Below, piece by piece: positions 27,345 through 38,300 of a DNA stretch of 64,000 nucleotides. Source of the DNA: Solenopsis invicta (lineage: Eukaryota > Arthropoda > Insecta > Hymenoptera > Formicidae). Both the position numbers and the translations under genes were made by a program. The notes beneath the pieces were generated by a model. That model ran no database searches, had not been told where the DNA came from, and saw only the letters and a program-made list of their open reading frames with translations. The stretch covers positions 19,252,053 through 19,316,052 of the forward strand of contig NC_052677.1 of the NCBI RefSeq assembly GCF_016802725.1, given 5' to 3'. The stretch's first letter is position 1, and each line of letters starts with the position of its first letter.

Positions 27345-27650
27345 AAACAAGTGTCACACCGACGTTTTGCATCGGGATAATGCATCTCGCGCGAGAGTTT
27401 TTGACCCACCTCGAAAACACTTCGGTGCTCCAAGTGTACTCTCTTTGTCACCTTCGTCGCGGCAACTTGTTTCCTCCTCGGCAGAATCACCCAAAAGGAC
27501 ATTATTTTGAGACGATCGATAACATCCAGAGCGTCGCAAACCGATTTCTCCGAACAAGAAAACTCGCGGTCGGTACTCCCACAAGAATGGTAGGACTTTG
27601 CGGGGAATTTATTTTCGCAAAGACAATCGAAATTGCTACGTGTTTGGAAA
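27345..27650 (+). pseudogene. decayed mariner transposase C-terminal fragment
   Basis: Translated pieces on the plus strand fall in mariner order but in different frames. These are DVLHRDNA (second catalytic Asp block), a stretch aligning with the YSPDLAPCDFFLFP region (reading CHLRRGNLFPPRQ), KGHYFETIDNIQ, and near 27590-27625 an RTLRGIYFRKDN block matching the usual RCI..GEYFEKDN end. Several frameshifts are needed, so it is a relic. The antisense open frame over the same bases is a shadow. Identification rests on motif order and is less certain than for the 17870-18525 copy. Confidence 0.6.
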
Positions 27651-29247
27651 TTCACCGAGAAACTGTCAAAGAGAGTCTAAAAAAATCAAAGAAATTATTA
27701 TTATTTTTTTCTTATTTGTATTTTTTCCTTGCGTTATTCCAGACGATATTGTAATTTTTGAAAGTGCTAAGAGAAGTATTTAAAACTGCAAATAAATCTT
27801 ACGAAGAAGGTGATAAAATTTGAAATTTTTTAGAATGAAACATTTTCAATAATTGTTATTATCTTTGCGCGGGCAAAACACGCGACTCTAAAGTCCATAG
27901 GAAGCGCACCCACCTCCCACCAATTTTGACACTCCGTGTACATACAACTTTGGTGTATGGTTAAATTAAATTCGACATTTGTTTAACTTTTAACTCGATG
28001 CGGTTTCGGTCGCGCGCGAGCGCGAGTACGAACGCGGGCTTTCAATTAGCGTACAAGCTCACGCGCGAACCGATGTTGCATTTGCGCTTCCGGATTCACA
28101 GTTTCCGGGGCTCGGTTTCCGACCGCTGATCCCGCCAGTTTTCCCGCTAAAAATCGGCGAATCAGAGAATACGTTTCAGTACGTGAACCGTGAGATTTAT
28201 CGTCGCGGGTTTCTAAGCCGCAGCTTTCGCTCTCGTTGACGCGTGCGATAAAAGATTTTTTATTTTTTGAAGTTACATAATGGGATATTATTTACACAAA
28301 ATTCTTGGTGGAAAAAAAAAATTGCAAAAAAATTTTTAAACACGTAATTTAAAGAGCAATGATAGATAGTTAAATCTCCGTTTTAATTTTGTCTTTATAT
28401 TTTGCTTCTAAATTACATAAAATAAGAAAATTAGTATTTTTTTCATATTTTTTTTTTACTTTAAAGCACTGTAGCGTAATGAAACATTATTGAGCAAATG
28501 TAACATAAAAATATTTTTAAATAGGCTTTTTAAATTTTTAAATGCTTCTTTTTAAATTAGTGTGATGTTTTTTCGCAGTAATATCAAATTTTTTAATAGA
28601 AACTCACATCTTTTGGTAAATGTTTTTTACCTCGAAACTAAAAGATTTTAACGGAAAAAGAGAAAGATAAAATATTTTATAATATGCTTGATTTGCACAA
28701 TTTGTTTTAAAACTTTTAAAGACCTTTTCGATTGTCAATGATTTTTATTAAAAAATACATTTTATCCGTTTTTTTGCAGTTTTTTTTTATAATTTATTAT
28801 ATAATTTTATATAATTTTATAATTTATTTTATAATATTATTGTAAAAAATTGTATCATTTTAAAAAAGTATTTTAAAGCTTAGGAAGCCTATTTTAAAGT
28901 ACTTTTATATTTTTTGCTTTATATTGTTTTATTAGCGCTTCAAAACTATTGAAGAAAATATCATTTTTTGATTTTATGTAATTTAGCAACTAAATATTAT
29001 AGAGACAAAATCGAAACACGAATTTAAAGCTTTCTCGTTGCTCTTTAAAATGCTTTTTAAAGTATTTTTATATCTTTACGTTTTTTTTGGGGGGGGGGGG
29101 AGAAATATTTAATTCTTCGTTAGATGTGGGAAAATCATAAATGTTTTAAACTTTTGGCCTGCAGTACATGTAAATACTTTAGCGAATAAATCTAAAATCT
29201 GTGTGAGAGATGAAAAAAGAGTATAAATGTAAAATTATAACATATAT
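27651..29247. other. gene-poor AT-rich DNA
   Basis: No gene or recognised repeat. A CpG-containing patch lies at about 27990-28260. A 12-base G run at 29089-29100 directly follows a T tract. The remainder is AT-rich with A/T homopolymers. Confidence 0.5.
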
Positions 29248-30083
29248 GGGGCATTCGACGTGAAAGGGGTCCATCTAATTATATCCATTTTTAAAAATCT
29301 GAAAAAATTTTCAAAAATACTTCAATGCATGTAGAATATCGTACTATAAAACAAATTTTGGGATTGCAATGGGATCTTCTCGAAAACTAAGATTTTTTCC
29401 AATACAAAATTATAATTTCAGCTAAATGCTAGATAATAGTTGTGAATTTTCTTTATATTCTTTAGACTTGATTATTTTCCAATAAAAGACAAAAACGTTA
29501 CAACTATTTTTTATTTTATAGTTATTTGTTAAAAATATATTATTTACGTAGTATTAAATAATTTACCAATAAAAATTGATATTATATAGCTTTTGGTTGA
29601 AATTATAATTTTGTATTGAAAAAAATATTTGTTTTTGAGAGGATCTCATTGCGATCCCACATTTTGCTTTATGGTACGATATTCTACATGTAATGAAGTA
29701 TTTTTGAGAATTTTTTAAGATTTTTAAAAATAAATATAATTGTTCATTTCTTTATTTAAAACTAAAAAATTAATTTTTTTTACTGCTATTAAATTTTTCT
29801 CACCAAAATTGACGTTTTTATCTGAAAGTATGGAAAAAGACCTAAAAAATCATGTCTGTAAAAATGTTTTACAATTAAAATTTTAGCTACAAATGTTAAA
29901 AAAAAAGAAAAAAGTTTTTTTTAAATTTAAACAATAGCTTTTAATATTTTTAATGCAAGGCATATAATACTTATTTTTTTATCATCAACTTTATACAATA
30001 TGTCCATTAACATGTTTTCATTATCATTTTAAAAATCTCAAACAGTTTATTTTTAGGTGGACCCTTTTTACGTGGAATGCTCC
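29248..30083. mobile_element. 836-bp non-autonomous DNA transposon with terminal inverted repeats
   Basis: The left end (29248) reads GGGGCATTCGACGTGAAAGG and the right end (30083, other strand) reads GGAGCATTCCACGTAAAAAG. The two continue as matching 32-base terminal inverted repeats through GGTCCAyCTAA. Both ends are flanked by ATAT, a possible TA-type duplication. A second, internal inverted repeat pairs about 29285-29425 with 29590-29730. No transposase frame is present. The superfamily is not certain. Confidence 0.8.
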
Positions 30084-33000
30084 ATATATGTATTAACAAA
30101 TGAATGAATTATACATTGAAAAAATGTTTTATGTCAGCGTAATAGGTCTGAGGTCTGGCAAAGTCGCTAGGTTGACGGATTTTCCTTCAAACGTAGGCTC
30201 TCTCTGTTATTATTACAGGGAATTTTTTGGGTAGACGAAAAGTTTAGGAAAGTCTTTAGGAGAGGAAAATATAAAGATCCATAATATTTTTAGCCTCTCA
30301 AAAAAATCTTTGTGATAATAACAATTAACAAAATCAAATTTTGGGAGAAAATTCTTCAAATCCCTAGCAACTCTGCACGAGGGGTTGAAAAGTTTTGCGA
30401 ATGAATGTATAGACGCTGGGGAGAGAAGAATTATTTGCATGGTTTTATTGTGCCATCTTTTACAATATCGTCAACGAAATTTTAATTTTATTCTGACAAG
30501 GTATTTTATCTTGGCGACAGAGAGACTAAACGTTCGTTTGATGCCCTTAAAAAAATGGAACGGTTAGAAAATCGTGCTGTTATCAAATATCTTTTAAAAA
30601 AAGTCATATCATCGTTCGAAAATGTTTGCATAAAAGTGAAAGAGGAGCGCGATCGCTCGAGGTCGTGTGAAAGCAAAACAGGGAAAAGAGCGATGTCGGC
30701 TTCGGCGCGTGACACTCTTTTTTTTGAGCTGGCGCTCAGAGACGCAAATAAAAAGATTTTTAATCAATATGCAAAATAACAAATCGAAGTACATGTTCGC
30801 ATGAATAAAATTTTTCCCGGTGACGTAAAAGATGGCGCAGCACAAAATAATGCAAATAATATTTCTTTCCAATTACCATATATATTTATGTTCGCGCAGA
30901 ATTTCAAACAACCCCCGTACATACAAAATGCATTCCGTTCATACCGATTCGAATTACTGGTTATCTCGATTGAATTTTCGAGTATCTCAACATTTTATAG
31001 CTAGAATGTTTAATAGAATTAGCAGTAAGTATTTAATTTGTATCTTTGTGATCGAATCTATCAGGTATCCAATTTATTATTTTTTCCCACGCGAAACACG
31101 TTTCAAAATAAAATTTTACGGGCGTATTCTTTGATTTTGGTGTCGATTTTTGCTCGACGGGTTACTTTTGCACCGCCGTATCTAATATTCTCAGTACGAA
31201 TTCTTAATATTTTACCGTACGCGAAATGTGCTGAGGTGCCCGCTGCAAAAAAGCCCCCAGTTTTCCCGTTTTTTCGCCGACGCCGTCGACGTAATGCCGC
31301 TTTAACGGGTTGACGCTTTTCAGGAGCAGCGTAATAAAGGAATTTTTGTCGCTGGTATAAAAAGCGGAAAAGAATGGCTTCTGTCGAGCTAAGTAAGCTT
31401 GACCGCTGCTTTCTGTTCACGACGCTCAGTTACGAAGTTTCCGCCAGAATTCGTGCCACCTCGATCGACTTTCGATAGCGGGGAACAAAGGGGAATCTCT
31501 AGATAAACTACGGCGACTGGGCTCTCGTTTAAGTGAAGTCTCATCTATGTGATAATGAACGATACGTATAAAATGGAGTGAATCTCCCATTGAATCGAGA
31601 ATTACGTCGCATTAAAAACGCGGCCATTTTTACGCGAACGTTTTTCGCGAACGTGAATTGCTTTTCCGCTTTCCGACGAACAGTCGGGAAATCAAGTAAT
31701 TGACATGAAATATTTAAAGGACGCGAGTTAAATACAAAATAGCTCACGGATATTTGGCGATGTGATGGTAAAAGCTCACGGCTGAATTTGGAATAAACGT
31801 TGCGAACACCAACGGGGACCGACAGAGTTTAGAACGATGCACGGGCACGGCAAATTGCGGAATCCCTTATTATTGTCGTTATTATTGCTGTCGTTGTTGT
31901 TATTATTGTCATCATAATTGCAATTATTATTATTAGACGCATTGCGCGTCGATGACTGTCAATTGCATTCAGCCGCGTAATAGATCGCGAACGAATCTAG
32001 TATGAATCTAATTTTCAAAGATTACATTAATTAATACGCGCAACCGGATATTACGAAAGCTACCATACAATTTTTAGTTGAGGCCCCTCTTTACTCTCCT
32101 CTCCCTTTCCCGCGTGCGTCATTGCTAGAATGTTGCGTTTCGAGCGTTTAATAGCTGTTTCGAATGAATCGGGACTGGGAGATTTTCTACTCTTTTTCTG
32201 GAACCAGTCTATAATGCATATCTTTTGTTTGCATCTCTGTATCGTGGCCTCTATTGTTCCACAGCTTTCGCGATTAAAGTTTAAATTGCGAGCGAGCGGC
32301 CGTTCGGCGTGGTGGATGAGCTTGATGGAGAAACAGGCCGCTCGCGATTATACACGCGGAAGGTGGAAGCCAAATATTTGATGGACATCGTAACTTTCGG
32401 CTGAATTCGCAGCCGCGTTGTGAAACAAAAATCGCCATTTTTCCCCGCTATTGCTTGTCAAATTGCAAGCCACTGTTTGGTCGAAACTCCGAAATATACA
32501 GCGGAATAATTTTATCCAACGCTTTATATATATATATATAAAAAAAAAAGATATGATTTTGCAGCAATTTTGACACAGTGATTTAACAAGATTTATTATT
32601 ATTGAACTATATCATTGTCAATTGTGTTTTTTTTTTTCAATATTTTTGTTATACTTTGTGTCAATTATTTCTAATTACATGATTTTACACATTTATCTAT
32701 TCTCCTCTAGTAACAACATGATCTTATAGATCCTCTTTCTTGCAAAAAGATTATCGAATACTTGTATATCAATAAGTATATTTCTCTAAACTTTGTGTAA
32801 ACTTTTTTGATTATCAATAATTTTGATAGTGAATATGCATCCTAATAAAATTTAATACCGTCAGTTGTAATTTTATTGATGCATGTTGCGAGATATCGAC
32901 GGAAGATTCGCTTACGGATTCGAATCGAACGGATTTGGGTCGAATCAATAACTTTCCTAGAAACTCAAACGAGGCTCGCCCGCCCTTTGTCCGACGATCG

Positions 33001-34590
33001 ATTCGTTCTCGTTAGCTCAGTCAAGCAACGTCGATTATAATAGGGTATCGGTTAAAATAGCCAGGTTGCTCCAAGGCACGTCGAACTTTCATTAAACTTA
33101 CACATCAAGGACCAACGGCATAGGATTACAGGCTCATCGTGATTTTAAAAATAAAAGGAGAAAGAAACTCGACCCGCGGTACTCCCGACACTTTCCCGAC
33201 GAAGCGGTAAATTACAGGTCTCTGTACGTCAATGCGGCGTGTACTTAAACTCGAAACTTTGTTTAAACACCGTTATTTAAATTATATCGGACGGAATAAC
33301 AGAGAATATTTCGTCTGTGAAACTGTTGAGGAGAAAGTCACAACTTTTTTGCTTTTATTTATTTATTTTTCTTTCGTTGAAATACTAACATTGATAGAGT
33401 TAAAACATACCTCCGGGTACTTTAATTCTCTTTCCCTCCTTCTAATTTTTCAACAAAATTGTAAGCTTGTCGCGTCCCAATGATCCTCAATGGAATTACC
33501 AATCTGAACAGAGTATTTCACCTCGTCATCTCGTTTGTCGACGTTTCCTAAAGTTGCTTTTAAAGCTTAGAATTCGTTACGCGAACGATGCTTTGGCGTC
33601 CGGGCTCTTCACGTTGGTATTAGCATACCAATTGCACGGGCGCGCATTTTAGGGATGTATCATTTAAATACTGCGAACGAAAAACGACCAATATTTCGCG
33701 AGTGCCAACTGCAAGAGTCGTCGTCGTAAACATCGACCCCATTGTTCATATTTCTCTCTTCCTCTCGCGCTCCACGATATCGCTGCACGATATCAATTTT
33801 ACGACGATTCGACACGCTAGACAAATACGGGGCTTAAGATACCGAGCGCGAAAACAATATCGACGGCACATATCCGGAAGAACTGGGCAAGATTCATGGG
33901 GGTTGAGAAAGTGAGAACCGGGATAAAGAAAACGCGAGGAGAAAAGCCGCGATAAAACGAGACGCGCTACGTTACGTGTCTCACGCCGAGATGTGAGAGA
34001 TGTGGAAACGATCACAGTGAATTTCAGAAATCACTCCGCGGGATTTCTTTACGCCCCCTTCACTTGTCACGTCTCGATTCGGTCTAGAGCAAACAACCGG
34101 GATTTTCGATTTCGAGAAGGTCGAGTTCTTCGCGGTCCGTCCGAAGAATAAGAAGATTAAAAATTAATTAATAGAAAAATATTTAATAGTTTAGCGATCA
34201 TCGATCGATAACGCGTTATTTTTTTTAACAATTATTTTTTAGTTCTAGTTTAGATTAACAGCTAAACTCATCTTTATTATTATTCATCGATTTATTAAAA
34301 CTCGATACATTTGTACGATAAGCTGATGCGAAATAATACATTTTCTTTTTTTTATAAAGGCAAACAAACATAAACGGCTGAAATCAACCCAGGAAAATCG
34401 ACTAAATTTTTGTTTTTCAAATATAAAAAATTAATTTTTCTACCGGCGAATAGTTTTCAGAATTCTGTACATTTTATGAAATTACGCTATCATGCTTCGC
34501 GCGTTCAGAAATTATAATCGAGAAAAAAACAAAAATTTAACAGGTATTTGAGGGATAATTTAAAAAAAATACGTGTCTATTATTTTTTAC
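30084..34590. other. gene-poor intergenic DNA upstream of Tpst
   Basis: No supported gene. Alternating AT-rich and CpG-containing sequence. A run of TTA/TTG/TCG trinucleotides lies at 31864-31945, and a short TA/A tract at 32525-32549. Open frames at 30555-30779 and 32130-32381 overlap antisense frames and show no recognisable domain. Distal Tpst promoter or leader exons could lie here but cannot be located from sequence alone. Confidence 0.5.
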
Positions 34591-34709
34591 CAGGGTTGGT
34601 AAAAATCGTGTTTTTTTTAAACATTGTATTTTTTAGTTCAATACATGTTTTCAATGTTTTAAACATGTGTGTTTAAAGCATGGTTAAAATATGATTTTTA
34701 CCAACCCTG
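34591..34709. mobile_element. 119-bp hAT-type MITE
   Basis: The ends are perfect 17-base inverted repeats: CAGGGTTGGTAAAAATC at 34591-34607 and its complement at 34693-34709. CAGGGTTGG-type ends are typical of hAT elements. The 8-base flanks, 34583-34590 and 34710-34717, agree at 7 of 8 positions, the size hAT transposases duplicate. The interior is AT-rich and non-coding. It sits about 0.4 kb upstream of the first identified Tpst exon. Confidence 0.85.
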
Positions 34710-35043
34710 TTTTTAACTACTTTGGCATAGCGAGTTTCAATAAATGTGGCGTAACACGAGTAAAGATAGGTATACTCGTGAGTCTCAGATATATGTCGAG
34801 ATTAAGACGCAAGAAAGTAAATGCGCAACTTGGCGTTCAATAAAGATCACCACTTTGTAAGTGTCGCGTAGGAAGTTTCCGTGAAACGCCCGTAGACGAC
34901 GATCGGAGATTAACTCATTACGGTTCCGATCGGGGAACTAATTCGTACTTTTCCTGGGATTATCGAGAACTGGCGGAGAAGGAAATTTTTAATCTTATCC
35001 TCAATGGAAATTGCAACTTTTGATACTTGGGATATCTGAGAAA

Positions 35044-35046
<3 letters not shown>

Positions 35047-35074
<28 letters not shown>
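35047..35074. repeat. (GA)n microsatellite
   Basis: About 14 GA units, ending 45 bases left of the inferred Tpst leader splice acceptor. Confidence 0.95.
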
Positions 35075-35119
35075 CGGGATTAAAGAGAGGACTTACGAGA
35101 GATTTTATTTGCATTGCAG

Positions 35120-35186
35120 ATACAATGAGGTAGTAGACTGTCCACGGAGCACCTGGTGAGAGGCGGTTTTCAGCGCGACGGGTGAT
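35120..35186 (+). promoter_or_regulatory. Tpst 5' leader exon segment with minimal upstream ORF
   Basis: A good splice acceptor (TTTGCATTGCAG, ending 35119) suggests the leader is spliced from an unidentified upstream exon. In the leader an ATG at 35125 is followed after one codon by TAG (35131-35133), a two-residue upstream reading frame. A TGA in frame with the main start lies at 35157-35159, which supports starting translation at 35187. The acceptor and leader status are inferred; no transcript evidence is available. Confidence 0.5.
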
Positions 35187-35327
35187 ATGTTGCTGTCGAG
35201 CCGCGGCGGCCGAAAGGGGCCCATCGCCTGCTTGGTGGGCCTCCTTCTCATCTTCGCTCTTTATCAGCTGGGCATTATTTGCGGCTCCACCAGGTACATG
35301 CCCGCGGCCGTGATGGTCAGCAAGGAG
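35187..35327 (+). CDS. Tpst: Tpst coding exon 1 (signal anchor)
   Basis: Encodes residues 1-47: a short basic cytoplasmic tail (RGGRKG), the transmembrane signal anchor and the start of the lumenal stem. It ends in phase 0 at a GAG|GTAAGA donor. Open reading continues into the intron for 36 codons, but without family similarity. Confidence 0.93.
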
Positions 35328-38300
35328 GTAAGAACGGTAAACGGACGCTTAGAACGAACTGTAATTCTCCGTTACTCCTTTACGCGAGATAAACAGGCCA
35401 AATTCATTCTCGATCGAATGAAACGGAAAAAGAGATAGGCGAATTTGGGAAAACATTAAATGTGTATAATTGAAAATGCGCTCCCGAAAGTGTATGCTTC
35501 CGTCAGAAATTATTTCCTCTATTTAAGCGAGAAATTTTAATTATCTACTTTACAACAGCCTCGTTTCATTTTCGCCCTCCGTTTGTCCTCCTCTCCTCGT
35601 CCCGACGCGATAATAATAATAATAATTAATCGGAATAATAATAATAGCGATAATATAATACGAGCGTAGTGTATTATCGCGGCTGGCGCGGCAGTGTCCC
35701 TACATTATTAATCGGCAATTAATGGCTGTCAAAGTATTAATTGCGCTCAGTTAAAAGCTCAATTTCGCGCAAATATCGAATTCGAGCGAGTTTATCAATC
35801 GAACGTGGCCCGGGGATGAGCCTTCGCGGAGGAAGCGCATTTAAATTCGAATATACTTTTGCGTTCGAATTAATTTTATCTCTTCCTTCCTCAAAGTGGA
35901 GTCTCTTCTGCCGCGCGTCCTACACATTTATTCCGTCGATATTTCACCGTTAAAAGTACAATTCTTCAATTGAAATAGTAGTCGAGATATTGGTCGGGGA
36001 AACTTTCCTCGGCTCAATAAACGCTCGTCTTTCAACGTTCTCATAATTTTCATCGTTAGTTTTCTCCAGGAACTTTCTTAACGAGAAACTTTGCTGTTGA
36101 TTTTCGACTGTCTTAAACTATCGCTCAACTTTTTCCGACGCGATGCAGAGATATTTTATTAACTTTGACGTCCGTCTTCTCTGCGAGAGACGTACATGTT
36201 CCAGCACTTTTCACAAATTACATCTCTAATAAGTGTCAAGTCATTAGGATCGAATAGAACTCATTTTGAATTAAATCCTAAAAATTTTCCAATTTAATTA
36301 AAATGGATATAGGGTAACTCTGGTATTTATGCCGCAAAAGTCAGAAAAAGTAAGAGTGAGGTTTTTTTATACTCTATCGACTCTGTTGCGTGCCTTGTAT
36401 CGTGTTGTGTGATTTTAATTTTTTACTGTTTCAACGAATCAATCATGGTTATTAATTAAAAAAGCAAGGTGATTTATTTCAAATTTCACTCAAGTTTCGA
36501 GATTTAGTTTGCGCCGCAAATGAGCTCAACTTTTAATTCGAGAAATTGAGCTCATTTATGGATCTATGTAATGGGTCACGTTGTTATTTATATCATGGGA
36601 TTAATGCCAGAGACACTCTGTAATTGGGAGGCACTTGCGTCTGCACAGAATACACACGTATCTGCATGTATTAACTTGTTCAATATTATATTATTATTAT
36701 TTCGTACATACATACTTATCGTTCTTATTTTCTAATTAACTTTATAAATACATTTCACAAAAGTTATTACGTTATTTAACATTTTACATATAAACATTAT
36801 TTGTAAATTATCATATATTTTTTTTCAAGTTTTTTTTATAAACATAAGAAAATAAATATTTCACATATATATATATATATATATATATAGGTTATAAAAA
36901 TAAAAAAATAGAAATATATATATATATATATTTCTATTTTTTTATTTTTACAATTTTTTATTATAGTACTAGACAATATAAAGTTTTCATTGGTTAGCTC
37001 ATTTTTCTTAAACATAGTAAATAATACTTGATGAATTAAGTTTTAGTTAGACGCGAAATATATACCGGAGCTACTCACATTCCTTTCTTCAAAAAAAAGC
37101 GAAAGGATAAAATAATAAACAAAACAAACGGCTTACATTGCTGAAAATATGTATAAAGAAACCAGGGATTGTTTCATCGCGTATCGTATCTCGTTGCGCT
37201 TCCGTTACTGCCAGATCGGGAGGAAAAGAAATATGTCTACAAACTTAAACTGTCAGGCCACGTATCAGCGGGCGGGCAACTGCAACTCTCGAAGCTTCAT
37301 CTTGGCCTTAATCAACGCCAAACTGCCGCTGCCGGGCGTAGAGAAAGGGATGTCCGACGTTCCTGAAGAATAGTTCGACGAACTTGCTCCTACCGACCAA
37401 GTCGATACACCGACGACGAGTCTAACTTCCGAGCGAACTCCGTGCCTTTCCCGATCTACTTTCGCCATCCACCGTCGACTCGCGGGCGCTTTTATTAATT
37501 TTCTTGTAGACTTACTTTAATTGCGTTAAGGTAGTTACGGTAAAACCGAAACGAACGACGAGTAAGAGTTTATATCCCACTTACTTACGAGTGTAACTCG
37601 ATAAAAAGTATTTTTAAGTGCAACGCTCAGTCATCTAATAAGAGATAGCGATGTGCACACATTGCGGATAAATCTGAGTGGATAAAAAGCTTTTCGCAAT
37701 ATCGGATCGGGTAAAGTCATAATTCTTTTAATTATAAGTGACAAGAGGTGTATTTTTCGAGAATTAACTTTACGATAAATAAATCAAAATTGGAATTTTA
37801 TTCCTCATTAAATTTCAAGTTTGGAATATCACGTAAATAAAATTTTGTGACCAGACGTATACGCGATTGTCGGTACGCTTGATGTTGAAACTTGATTCGA
37901 GTATGAAAAAGGCAGACGAATTTTCAGTAAACCACTCTTCAGTAGTCTTTTTCGAAGGCCCACACAAAGGACGAAACGGACCAACTTTAAAGCCCGCTTT
38001 AGGCGACCTATAATTCGCGTCGGTTTTGTACAGAATACAACTCTATTTGTAATTCTTTGTCGCGTATTTTAAAATATACCGGTATTTTAATATAAATTTT
38101 ATACGCACATTTTTTTTTTAATTTGTAACGCTAAATTTTATCCGTCGTTAATTTCGCTATAACAATGGAGTTGAACCATTTAACTCGAGAAATGTTAAAT
38201 TTGACTCAAACATTTAGTTTATTATTTATTAGATTCACACGTTAATGGAACGAAGAGGAACAAGAATGATAATGTGGCTCTCCCACAAAAAATTAATAAA

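Noticed and set aside
27188..27655. 155-codon minus-strand open frame
   Set aside because: The plus strand over the same bases carries mariner C-terminal motifs in order, so the minus frame is a shadow.
37149..37468. Overlapping frames on both strands in Tpst intron 1
   Set aside because: No domain or convincing splice sites linking them to Tpst. More likely a CpG-containing non-coding block.
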